From Bacteroidota bacterium (GTDB lineage Bacteria > Bacteroidota > Bacteroidia > Chitinophagales > Saprospiraceae), in assembly GCA_017857395.1 (NCBI GenBank), contig JAFMDF010000038.1, positions 1 through 46,868 of the forward strand: a stretch of 46,868 bases of DNA, read 5' to 3'. Made by a program: the position numbers and the translations under genes. How positions within the stretch are numbered: the stretch's first letter is position 1; the number at the start of each line of letters is the position of its first letter. This document shows, in pieces, positions 34,152 to 41,184 of this stretch. Below the pieces are notes generated by a model. It had not been told where the DNA came from. It did not search any database and saw only the letters and a program-made list of their open reading frames with translations.

Positions 34152-34221
34152 CGATGTTGCCATGTTGCGGTATTGCGGTGTTAAGGAGACAACACGGCAA
34201 CATGGCAACATGGTAACATCG
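34152..34221. repeat. Inverted repeat with octamer-iterated arms
   Basis: The left arm 34152-34182 reads as degenerate ATGTTGCC units. The right arm 34191-34221 reads AACACGGC, AACATGGC, AACATGGT, AACATCG. The arms pair nearly throughout with an 8-nt loop. One of the clearest members of the tandem-word class, located right after the DUF1501 stop codon. Confidence 0.8.
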
Positions 34222-34293
34222 TAACTTCCCCCAAAGACTTCATTAAAACCAAGTCGTCAGTAGTAACCTATTCTTCATCCAGCATCAAATCTA

Positions 34294-36342
34294 ATGGATA
34301 TACTTAATTTCATAGGCAGGTTTCACCCCGTCATTTTACATTTGCCCATCGGCTTTCTGCTCATCGCTTTCATGATGGAATTGCACGATAAATGGAAGCA
34401 GCAACAGCAATTCCAGGCAGCCATTAGTTTTACTCTTTTTTGGGGAATGATTGGCGCAATAATAGCAGCAGGAACAGGTTATGCTTTGTCTTTAAATGGA
34501 GGATATGAAGCTGACTTATTAAGCAATCACCAATGGTTAGGTTTTGGGGTTGCTGGACTTTCGACGCTACTCTATTTGGGTAATAGAAACAGCAAACAGA
34601 CTTTCTATTTCCCATTATTTGTCATAACGATTTTAGCCTTAACTATTGCAGGGCATCTTGGTGGATCACTAACCCATGGCAGTGATTTTTTATCGCCCTC
34701 TGCTACTTCAAAAAATGCTAAAAAAGCCATCGTAGATATTGATAATGCAGTTATTTATGATGATTTAATTCACCCCATTTTAAAAGAAAAATGTATACGC
34801 TGCCATAGTGCTTCTAAGACCAAAGGAGATTTACTAATGGCAACAATAGAAGGTATCCAAAAAGGCGGAAAAACAGGTGCTTTATTTGTCAAAGGAGACA
34901 CGGGAAATAGTTTAATGCTCCAAAGAATTCATTTACCTTTGGCGGAAAAAGAACACATGCCTCCAAAGGGGAAACAGCAATTATTGACCGATGAAATTGC
35001 CTTGTTGACTTGGTGGATAAAAGAAGGTGCAGACTTCAAAGCGAAGGTAAAAGACTTACCAAAAGCCGAAAAAATAGAGGCTATCCTGCAAAAATTTATT
35101 GTGCCAACCGAAGGATTAGCAACACTCCAAGTTTCGCCTGTCAACGAAACTGTTTTAGAAAAAATTAGAGCTGATGGCATTCCAATTTATCGGGTAGCCG
35201 AAAACAGCCCTTTTGTCGAAGTTGATTTATCTCGAAAAAAAAATATTGACAAAAACAGGTTAAAAGCATTAAATCCAGTAGCCAAACAATTGATTAGTTT
35301 AAATCTAGGGGCAACAGATATTCAAGATAAAGATTTATCCATTTTATCCAATTTTCCACATTTACAAAAAATATTTTTACAACAAACTGCCATTACGGAT
35401 AAAGGTATATTGGCGCTTAAAGATTTAGCGTATTTGGAGTATTTAAATTTATACAAAACTAAAGTTACCGATAAAGGTCTACCCATTCTCAACCAGTTAA
35501 AACGCTTAAAAAAATTATACCTCTGGCAAACCGCTACGACCAAAGAAGGCGTTGTCCAATTTGTGAATAGTAAACCCAAAACCATCGTGAATACGGGAGT
35601 AGATAATGCTATTTTTGGAGATGCTCGATTAAAATCACCTGCTATTTTTGCGGAAAAAGATTTATTTAAAGATTCTTTAGTCGTCGAACTAAAAATGAAT
35701 TTTAATGCCGTAAATATTTATTATACCTTGGATGGTAGTGAACCAGATTCGACTTCCTTTTTATATACCCAACCAATTATACTAGATAAAACGACTACCT
35801 TAAAAGCAATAGCTCAAAAAGAAGGCTGGAAATCTAGTGAAGTAATTTCTAAACAATTTGCAAGTGTAAAATACACCCCAACTAAAGTCACACTTAAAAA
35901 ACAACCACATGAAAGATACCAAGCGAATGGCAGTAAATCTTTAATAGACTTGCAAAAAGGAAGTTCCACTTTTACGGATGGTTTATGGTTGGGCTATGAA
36001 AAAGAACATTTGATAGCAACGTTAGATTTAGGAAAAACCGTAACCGTTTCTTCCGTGACTGTAGGTGCTTTAGAAGCACCAGGGTCTTATATTTTTTATC
36101 CAAAAGGTATGAAAATTTCAATTTCTGATAATGGTAAAAATTATCGAGAAGTCCTTGCCAAAAAGTATCCAACTGCTACTGAAAATAAACCCACGGAAGT
36201 TGCCAATTTTACAGAATCCTTTCCTGCCCAAGCGACACGATTTATCCGAGTATCCGTTGAAAGTAATTTAGTAAACCCTGCTTGGCATCCTGCGCCAGGT
36301 GCGCCTTGTTGGTTATTTATTGATGAAATTTCAGTAGAGTAA
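34294..36342 (+). CDS. Membrane DUF2231 protein fused to cytochrome, leucine-rich and discoidin-like domains
   Basis: 682 residues. Residues 1-145 contain four membrane segments with FHPVILHLPIGFLLIAF (DUF2231). Residues 150-245 are a planctomycete-type cytochrome domain with heme motif CIRCH at about 168 and MPPKGKQQL. Residues 330-430 are leucine-rich repeats (TAITDKGILAL, TKVTDKGLPIL). Residues 450-520 resemble the chitobiase/beta-hexosaminidase C-terminal domain (VNIYYTLDGSEPDSTS). Residues 545-682 are F5/8 type C (discoidin)-like (ATLDLGKTVTVSSVTVG, ATRFIRVSVES), usually carbohydrate-binding. It could link inner-membrane electron flow to glycan sensing or binding; inferred from domains only. 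Confidence 0.82.
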   Translation: MDILNFIGRFHPVILHLPIGFLLIAFMMELHDKWKQQQQFQAAISFTLFWGMIGAIIAAGTGYALSLNGGYEADLLSNHQWLGFGVAGLSTLLYLGNRNSKQTFYFPLFVITILALTIAGHLGGSLTHGSDFLSPSATSKNAKKAIVDIDNAVIYDDLIHPILKEKCIRCHSASKTKGDLLMATIEGIQKGGKTGALFVKGDTGNSLMLQRIHLPLAEKEHMPPKGKQQLLTDEIALLTWWIKEGADFKAKVKDLPKAEKIEAILQKFIVPTEGLATLQVSPVNETVLEKIRADGIPIYRVAENSPFVEVDLSRKKNIDKNRLKALNPVAKQLISLNLGATDIQDKDLSILSNFPHLQKIFLQQTAITDKGILALKDLAYLEYLNLYKTKVTDKGLPILNQLKRLKKLYLWQTATTKEGVVQFVNSKPKTIVNTGVDNAIFGDARLKSPAIFAEKDLFKDSLVVELKMNFNAVNIYYTLDGSEPDSTSFLYTQPIILDKTTTLKAIAQKEGWKSSEVISKQFASVKYTPTKVTLKKQPHERYQANGSKSLIDLQKGSSTFTDGLWLGYEKEHLIATLDLGKTVTVSSVTVGALEAPGSYIFYPKGMKISISDNGKNYREVLAKKYPTATENKPTEVANFTESFPAQATRFIRVSVESNLVNPAWHPAPGAPCWLFIDEISVE

Positions 36343-36369
36343 TATCCTATAAATGATAAATCGTGTAAG

Positions 36370-36506
36370 TGCTCAATACACGCTCGTCAGGACGAGCAGA
36401 TACCCATTTCTAGTCTGGAGGGCTAGAAAAATCGGCACTCGATGTTTCTAGCCCTCCAGACTAGAAACTACTATCCGCAGGTCTCCTGACCTGCATTGAG
36501 AACTTA
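36370..36506. repeat. Nested inverted repeat that can fold in two ways
   Basis: The core is a perfect 23-bp inverted repeat, 36407-36429 and 36445-36467, with a 15-nt spacer. Each 23-mer also folds alone (TTTCTAG...CTAGAAA). The flanks hold separate small hairpins GCTCGTC-AG-GACGAGC and GCAGGTC-TCCT-GACCTGC, and an outer GTGCTCAAT/ATTGAGAAC pairing closes the element. This is the same design as 23179-23311. Confidence 0.8.
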
Positions 36507-36702
36507 CTAAATCATTAACTAAAAATCAATAAAATCCGTTGGGGAAATTAATCCGTTGGGAAAAATATGCTGAAGGTATTTTTAATGCTATTTTCACTAT
36601 CTGAAAACACATTTCTTCCATCCTTCCTTTTGCTTAAGTCGATAAAATCCTTGCTATCCGTCCACTAAAATCATCCTTTTGTCAAATATTTACAAAAACT
36701 TA

Positions 36703-36730
36703 GGAAACTTTAAAACCTTTTGTAGTTTCC
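36703..36730. promoter_or_regulatory. Candidate TetR operator
   Basis: GGAAACT (36703-36709) and AGTTTCC (36724-36730) form a perfect 7-bp inverted repeat with a 14-nt spacer, overlapping the TTTG that could be the -33 element. Position fits autoregulation by the TetR protein. Unproven. Confidence 0.35.
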
Positions 36731-36746
36731 ATAGTTTTAAATCCCG

Positions 36747-36754
36747 TAGTTTTG
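36747..36754 (+). promoter_or_regulatory. Candidate -7 box for the TetR gene
   Basis: TAGTTTTG matches TAnnTTTG 20 bp before the ATG. A TTTG at 36719-36722 is 24 nt upstream, slightly long for the usual spacing. Confidence 0.4.
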
Positions 36755-36774
36755 CAAAGAAATTAAAGCTGATA

Positions 36775-37404
36775 ATGGACATAAAAATTCAAATATTAAA
36801 AAAGGCGGAAGACCTCTTTTTGCGCTACGGCCTAAAGAGTGTAACAATGGATGATATTGCCAGAAAATTGGGGATGTCCAAAAAGACACTCTATCAGTAT
36901 GTGGAAAATAAAACAGATTTAGTTTCTAAAATCATGTTGGCGCATATCGAAAAAGAAAAAGCGATGATGGAAGAAGTAAAAGGCAGTTCAGGAGATGCGA
37001 TTGAAGAGATGTTAAAAATGGGCAGACATGCCATTCAACAATTGCGAAAATTATCTCCAACCTTAGTTTACGATTTGCAAAAGTATTATCAAAACATTTG
37101 GTTCTTATTGCAAAAATTACATCGAGGACATGGGCAGCTGATGATTAAAGAAAATATAGAAAGAGGAAAAATACAAGGCATCTATCGGGCAGATGTCAAT
37201 GCCGAGATTTTAGCCAAAATGTATGTCATGAGTACTTTTTCCTTAGTAGACGAAGAATTATTTCCACTAAAAGAATTTAACAAAGAAAAATTATTTATAG
37301 AATTTATCAAATATCATATTCACGGAATTGCTTCTGAAAAAGGATTGGCTTTATATAAAAAACATATCCAAGGGAACGAAGTAAATTCGAAAATAGTTGA
37401 ATAA
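36775..37404 (+). CDS. TetR/AcrR family transcriptional regulator
   Basis: 209 residues from ATG 36775 (the frame stays open to a TTG at 36679, but the extra N-terminus is not TetR-like). Helix-turn-helix at about 10-55: ILKKAEDLFLRYGLKSVTMDDIARKLGMSKKTLYQYVENKTDLV. The C-terminal part is an all-helical ligand-binding domain. It heads the efflux gene set and most likely represses it and itself. A candidate operator lies just upstream. Confidence 0.9.
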   Translation: MDIKIQILKKAEDLFLRYGLKSVTMDDIARKLGMSKKTLYQYVENKTDLVSKIMLAHIEKEKAMMEEVKGSSGDAIEEMLKMGRHAIQQLRKLSPTLVYDLQKYYQNIWFLLQKLHRGHGQLMIKENIERGKIQGIYRADVNAEILAKMYVMSTFSLVDEELFPLKEFNKEKLFIEFIKYHIHGIASEKGLALYKKHIQGNEVNSKIVE

Positions 37405-37414
37405 AAATAATAAT

Positions 37415-37552
37415 ACGAGTTGCGGGTTACGAGTTGCGAGTTAGGACTATAGTAATGTTGTTTAGAATTTTAGGTGATGTTAGAACTTTAAATTTTTCAC
37501 CTAAAATAAACAGAAGTACCATCCAAACCCGCAACTCGCAACCCGCAACCCG
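37415..37552. repeat. Inverted repeat with heptamer-iterated arms and inner stem
   Basis: The left arm (37415-37444) is tandem GTTGCGG/GTTACGA/GTTGCGA words. The right arm (37527-37552) is CCGCAAC/TCGCAAC/CCGCAAC. Inside, ATTTTAGGTGA (37467-37477) pairs perfectly with TCACCTAAAAT (37497-37507). Words and the GTTAG.ACTATA flank match the element at 81-211, a second copy 37 kb away. Confidence 0.8.
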
Positions 37553-37565
37553 AAACCTTTTATCA

Positions 37566-38927
37566 ATGAACTTGACTGTTAAAAACTTACTCCCCTTGCT
37601 TATTTTTTGTGGTGTCTCCCAATTTGGGTACACGCAACAAAGGGTAGAAATGACCCTAGATAAAGCGGTAGAATATGCACTCAATAATAGCGATGATATT
37701 AAAATTGCGCAACTGAATATTGAAGATGCAGAGCAACGTATTTTTGAAACTAGAGCAACAGGATTGCCGCAAATTAATGCGGATGCCAGTTTCAATCGTT
37801 ATTTACAAAGACCCGTTTCCGTCTTGCCTGATGCTTTTGTAGATGCTTCTAGAGATGCAGAGGGGAATCTTCCTGACGGCTTTTCTCGTCAAATTTCTTT
37901 TGTCCTCAAAAACCAGTTTCAAGGAAGTATCAATCTAGAAACGATGGTCTTTGATGGTAGTTTTTTCACGGGCTTAAAAGCTGCAAGTCTATATAGAAAC
38001 TTGGCACAAGATGAATTATCTGCCAAACAACAAAGTATCAAAAATCAAGTCATTACCGCTTACCTACCTATTATCTTATTGACCGAAAATATTAAGATTT
38101 TAGATAAGAATATTGACAATGCTGAAAAGCTTAAAAATGAAACGAGTGCCTTGTACCAAGAAGGTTTTGTGGAACAATTAGATGTAGATAGATTAGAATT
38201 GACCGTTGCAAATCTTAAAGTAGAAAGAGAGAACATAGATAGACAGATAGCAACGACGATGAATAATTTCAAACAATTAATGAATTTTCCCATTGAAACA
38301 GAACTTGTCATTGAAGATAATTTAGGTCGAGTAGTTCCTATTCCTGCGACTAATGATTTAACTGGACCAATTGATTATTATAAACGGAGGGAGTACAAAG
38401 TAGCAGAAACAGGAATTCAATTAAACGAGTTGAACGAGCGATATGTTAAAAACCTTTATTTGCCTTCTCTAAGTTTGAACCTATCTTATAATCAATCATT
38501 TCAAGGCGATAAATTATTTAATGACCCCAATAGTTTTTGGGCGCCAACAGCAATTGTAGGCTTGTCTTTACGAGCGCCTATTTTTGATGGGTTTGGGAAA
38601 AAAGCAAAAATTCAACGAGCTAAATTGACAACTGAAATTGCTAAAGTTAAGCAACAACAATTTGCTCGGTCAATTGATACAGAAATTGCCAACGCTAGAA
38701 TTGATTACCAAAATGCATTAGATAGAGAACAAAGTCAGAAACAAAATATGGCATTGGCGGAACGAATTTATGCGACGGCACAGGTGAAATATAAAGAAGG
38801 GGTCGGGTCTAGTTTAGAAATTTCTCAAGCAGAACAAAGTCTCTTTTCCGCACAACGCAATCACTTACAAGCCTTATTTGATTTGCTGATTGCTAAGCTA
38901 TCTTTAGATGTGGCATTAGGAAACTAA
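37566..38927 (+). CDS. TolC-family outer-membrane efflux protein
   Basis: 453 residues from ATG 37566, which starts a proper signal peptide (ends FGYTQQ); the frame is open to 37434 only because it reads through the repeat element. Two outer-membrane efflux domains: MTLDKAVEYALNNSDDIKIAQL at the start of the first, and the coiled-coil helices with LYQEGFVEQLDVDRLELTVANLKVE and its duplicate YATAQVKYKEGVGSSLEISQAEQSLFSAQ. It forms the trimeric outer-membrane channel of the RND system encoded downstream. Confidence 0.9.
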   Translation: MNLTVKNLLPLLIFCGVSQFGYTQQRVEMTLDKAVEYALNNSDDIKIAQLNIEDAEQRIFETRATGLPQINADASFNRYLQRPVSVLPDAFVDASRDAEGNLPDGFSRQISFVLKNQFQGSINLETMVFDGSFFTGLKAASLYRNLAQDELSAKQQSIKNQVITAYLPIILLTENIKILDKNIDNAEKLKNETSALYQEGFVEQLDVDRLELTVANLKVERENIDRQIATTMNNFKQLMNFPIETELVIEDNLGRVVPIPATNDLTGPIDYYKRREYKVAETGIQLNELNERYVKNLYLPSLSLNLSYNQSFQGDKLFNDPNSFWAPTAIVGLSLRAPIFDGFGKKAKIQRAKLTTEIAKVKQQQFARSIDTEIANARIDYQNALDREQSQKQNMALAERIYATAQVKYKEGVGSSLEISQAEQSLFSAQRNHLQALFDLLIAKLSLDVALGN

Positions 38928-39192
38928 GCTACAGGATGACAAGATTATTCAGGATTAACAAGATTTTCTAAAATTAACTATTTTCTGTAAATTTTGTAAA
39001 TATGCTGATGAAAAGAGAGACAAGTTAAGATAGAGTTCTATAATAATTAATACCCACAAGAAATTAAGAGTCCCGATAGGGATTGAATAGGAATAGCCCT
39101 GTATGAAAATGCAGGGGATATAGTAAATGATTCAAATATCCCAACTCTGAAAGAGTTGAACATGAAAAACTAAACGATAAACCCAATAATAA
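38928..39192. repeat. REP-like cluster of three small hairpins
   Basis: After a decayed CAGGATTAACAAGATT word stretch, three hairpins follow: TCCC-GATA-GGGA (39071-39082), CCCTG/CAGGG (39097-39116) and CAACTCT-GAA-AGAGTTG (39142-39158). The ordering and the GATTGAA and GAACATG tails resemble the dispersed extragenic palindromes of Bacteroidota. No gene in this gap. Confidence 0.6.
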
Positions 39193-39819
39193 ATGCAAAT
39201 TAAGCAGCTCTTTTTATGCTTACTTTTCTGTGGATACTCGATGGACGGACAGTTATTCTCACAAGCATGGGAATTAGAAAAAGACAAAGAAGGCATTCAA
39301 GTTTTTACCAGAAAAGTAGAAGGCTATGCGATTAAAGAATACAAAGCCATTATTACTTTAAAAACGACGATTACTAAATTGACCAATTTACTAAAAGACC
39401 ACGCAAACCTGAAATCATGGTTTGTAAAATGTCCTATTAGTAAACGCTTAAAAAAAGTATCCGACAATGAATATTATGTCTACTTTTTAAATGATGCCCC
39501 TTGGCCTGTTTCCGATAGAGATAATATTACAAAAATGACTTTTGAATTATTGGATAATGGGACTCAGTTAGTGCATTTAAAATGTGTACCTAATTATATC
39601 CCTGAAAAGTCAGGCATTGTTCGACTACCCAGAATGCAAGCCAAATGGATGTTTGAACCAAAGGCCGATGGAATGGTCAAAGTCACGCAGCAAGTTTTAG
39701 CAGATTTAGGCGGTAAAGTACCAGGTTGGTTGGTCAATTTTGCTATTGTGGAAGCGCCTTTTGAAACGCTTTGTAATTTAAGAAAAGAAATAGAGGTCAG
39801 AAGTCAGACCGAAAATTGA
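39193..39819 (+). CDS. START-domain lipid-binding-like protein, exported
   Basis: 208 residues. Signal peptide about 1-24 (ends DGQLFSQ). The START fold spans about 25-200: WELEKDKEGIQVFTRKVEGYAIKEYKAI, YYVYFLNDAPWPVSDRDNITKM, and the C-terminal helix around GWLVNFAIVEAPFETL. START proteins bind lipids or sterol-like molecules in a hydrophobic cavity. It sits between the TolC and adaptor genes of an RND system, suggesting a lipidic efflux substrate (inference). The last residues (EVRSQTEN) are encoded by the left arm of an inverted repeat. Confidence 0.8.
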   Translation: MQIKQLFLCLLFCGYSMDGQLFSQAWELEKDKEGIQVFTRKVEGYAIKEYKAIITLKTTITKLTNLLKDHANLKSWFVKCPISKRLKKVSDNEYYVYFLNDAPWPVSDRDNITKMTFELLDNGTQLVHLKCVPNYIPEKSGIVRLPRMQAKWMFEPKADGMVKVTQQVLADLGGKVPGWLVNFAIVEAPFETLCNLRKEIEVRSQTEN

Positions 39820-39898
39820 AATTTTCTGTCAGAAGTCAGATACGTCATCATCTGACGGCTGACAGTTATCGTAGATAACGGTCTGACTTCTGACCTCT
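39792..39898. repeat. Inverted repeat with a perfect 20-bp outer stem overlapping a coding end
   Basis: AGAGGTCAGAAGTCAGACCG (39792-39811) is exactly complementary to 39879-39898. The inner words CTGTCAGAAGTCAGAT (39827-39842) and ATCTGACGGCTGACAG (39850-39865) pair too, and TTATCGTAGATAA forms a further small hairpin. The word GAAGTCAG recurs in tandem. The left arm lies within the last codons of the START gene. Confidence 0.8.
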
Positions 39899-39935
39899 CC
39901 AACAATAAATCACTCAATAACAGTTATTATAAAAA

Positions 39936-41093
39936 ATGAAATATTTAGTAAGCTTAATCACCCTATTTTTCCTAGTTGTTGCCTGCCAAGAAGAACCACA
40001 GGTTGACCCAAATGCCATTCCAACAGATTTAAATGGCAAAAAGGAATTTCTAAAAAATAAAAAAGCCAAATTACGTCAATTGACGCAATTGATTGAAAAA
40101 ACGGAAGCTGAAATTGATGTATTGATTCCAGATAATCAAAAGGCGAGAACTTTGGTGACTACCGCAAAAGTAGCTATCAAAGATTTTGAACGCTTTGTCG
40201 AAATTCAAGCAGCCGTCGAAGCAGATGATATGGTGACGGCGAGTAGTGAAACAGGTGGTCGAATTTTGCAAATGAATTTCAAGGAAGGAGACAATATCCG
40301 AAAAGGGCAATTAGTCGCTAAAATTGATTTAGAGCAAATTGACAAACAAGTAGCAGAATTAGAAACTTCTATGACTTTAGCTAAAGATGTTTTTGAACGT
40401 CAATCTCGTTTGTGGAAGCAGAATATCGGTTCTGAGTTACAATATTTGGAAGCTAAAAATAATGTAGAACGATTGGAAAAGAGTCTAGAAACGATTGAGT
40501 TTCAAAAGACGAAAGCCAATGTCTATGCACCCATTTCTGGAGTTATAGAAATGGTTAATTTAAACCAAGGCGAAATGGCTTCACCAGGAATGCCAATCAT
40601 CCAGATTTTGAATACCAATAAAGTAAAAGTAGTAGCGGATATTCCAGAAACCTATCTTGGTAAAATTAAAAGAGGCGAAACCGTTACTATTAAGTTTCCT
40701 GCTTTAGATAAAGAAATTCAAGCAAAAATCAGCCAAATAGGCCGAACGATTGACCCTGCCAACCGAACTTTTGAAGCAGAAATTAATCTTAATAATAGCA
40801 AAGGCATTTACAAACCAAATTTGCTGGCATCTATGTTGATTAATGACTTTCAAGCGAAAAATGTCCCAGTTATTCCTGTTGAAATGGTACAGCAAGAAGT
40901 AAGTGGAAAGGATTATGTGTATATCAAAGAAACTGGCGAAAAGGGCGAAATAGCGAAAAAAGTATACGTCGAAACAGGCGAAAATTATAACGGAGAAGTG
41001 ATTATTAAATCTGGCTTAACTGGTGGGGAAGCATTGATTATGGAAGGGGCGAGAGGGTTAGCTGAAAATCAATTGGTGAAAGTGGAGGGGTAA
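39936..41093 (+). CDS. RND efflux periplasmic adaptor lipoprotein
   Basis: 385 residues. Lipobox LVVAC near residue 17. A coiled N-terminal stretch (about 30-70), then the lipoyl-like half GGRILQMNFKEGDNIRKGQLVAKID, the helical hairpin (VAELETSM...KSLETI), the second lipoyl half ANVYAPISGVIEMVNLNQGEMASPG, and the beta-barrel domain VVADIPETYLGKIKRGE...ISQIGRTIDPANRTFEAE. It joins the inner-membrane pump to the TolC channel in the periplasm. The extra N-terminal coil ahead of the lipoyl part is longer than in AcrA-type adaptors. Confidence 0.9.
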   Translation: MKYLVSLITLFFLVVACQEEPQVDPNAIPTDLNGKKEFLKNKKAKLRQLTQLIEKTEAEIDVLIPDNQKARTLVTTAKVAIKDFERFVEIQAAVEADDMVTASSETGGRILQMNFKEGDNIRKGQLVAKIDLEQIDKQVAELETSMTLAKDVFERQSRLWKQNIGSELQYLEAKNNVERLEKSLETIEFQKTKANVYAPISGVIEMVNLNQGEMASPGMPIIQILNTNKVKVVADIPETYLGKIKRGETVTIKFPALDKEIQAKISQIGRTIDPANRTFEAEINLNNSKGIYKPNLLASMLINDFQAKNVPVIPVEMVQQEVSGKDYVYIKETGEKGEIAKKVYVETGENYNGEVIIKSGLTGGEALIMEGARGLAENQLVKVEG

Positions 41094-41173
41094 TGAGGTC
41101 GAAAGGTGACAAGGTGACGAGGTATCAAGGCCTCCTACACCTTGTAACCTTGTCGCCTTGTCACCTCATAACC
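41089..41173. repeat. Inverted repeat with octamer-iterated arms
   Basis: The left arm from 41089 reads AGGTCGAA, AGGTGACA, AGGTGACG, AGGTATCA. The right arm (41140-41173) reads CCTTGTAA, CCTTGTCG, CCTTGTCA, CCTCATAA. Four degenerate octamers per arm pair with one another. It begins at the adaptor stop codon and ends before the pump start at 41185. Confidence 0.8.
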
Positions 41174-41184
41174 TTTAATAAATT

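Larger units (their letters stand above)
36343..36774. other. 432-bp stretch between the DUF2231 gene and the TetR gene
   Basis: Contains the two-way-foldable element at 36370-36506, a direct repeat AATCCGTTGGG (36533-36543 and 36550-36560), and the likely TetR control region with an inverted repeat at 36703-36730 and a TAGTTTTG box. No gene was seen. Confidence 0.6.

Noticed and set aside
36679-36774. N-terminal extension of the TetR protein
   Set aside because: Starts at TTG, covers the promoter and operator-like sites, and adds no TetR-like sequence.
37434-37565. N-terminal extension of the TolC-like protein
   Set aside because: The extension is a translation of the inverted repeat; the signal peptide starts at 37566.
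39068-39160. Possible CRISPR repeat-like text (GATTGAA with small palindromes)
   Set aside because: Only one copy of each hairpin, no regular spacing and no cas genes; an REP-like cluster is a better description.
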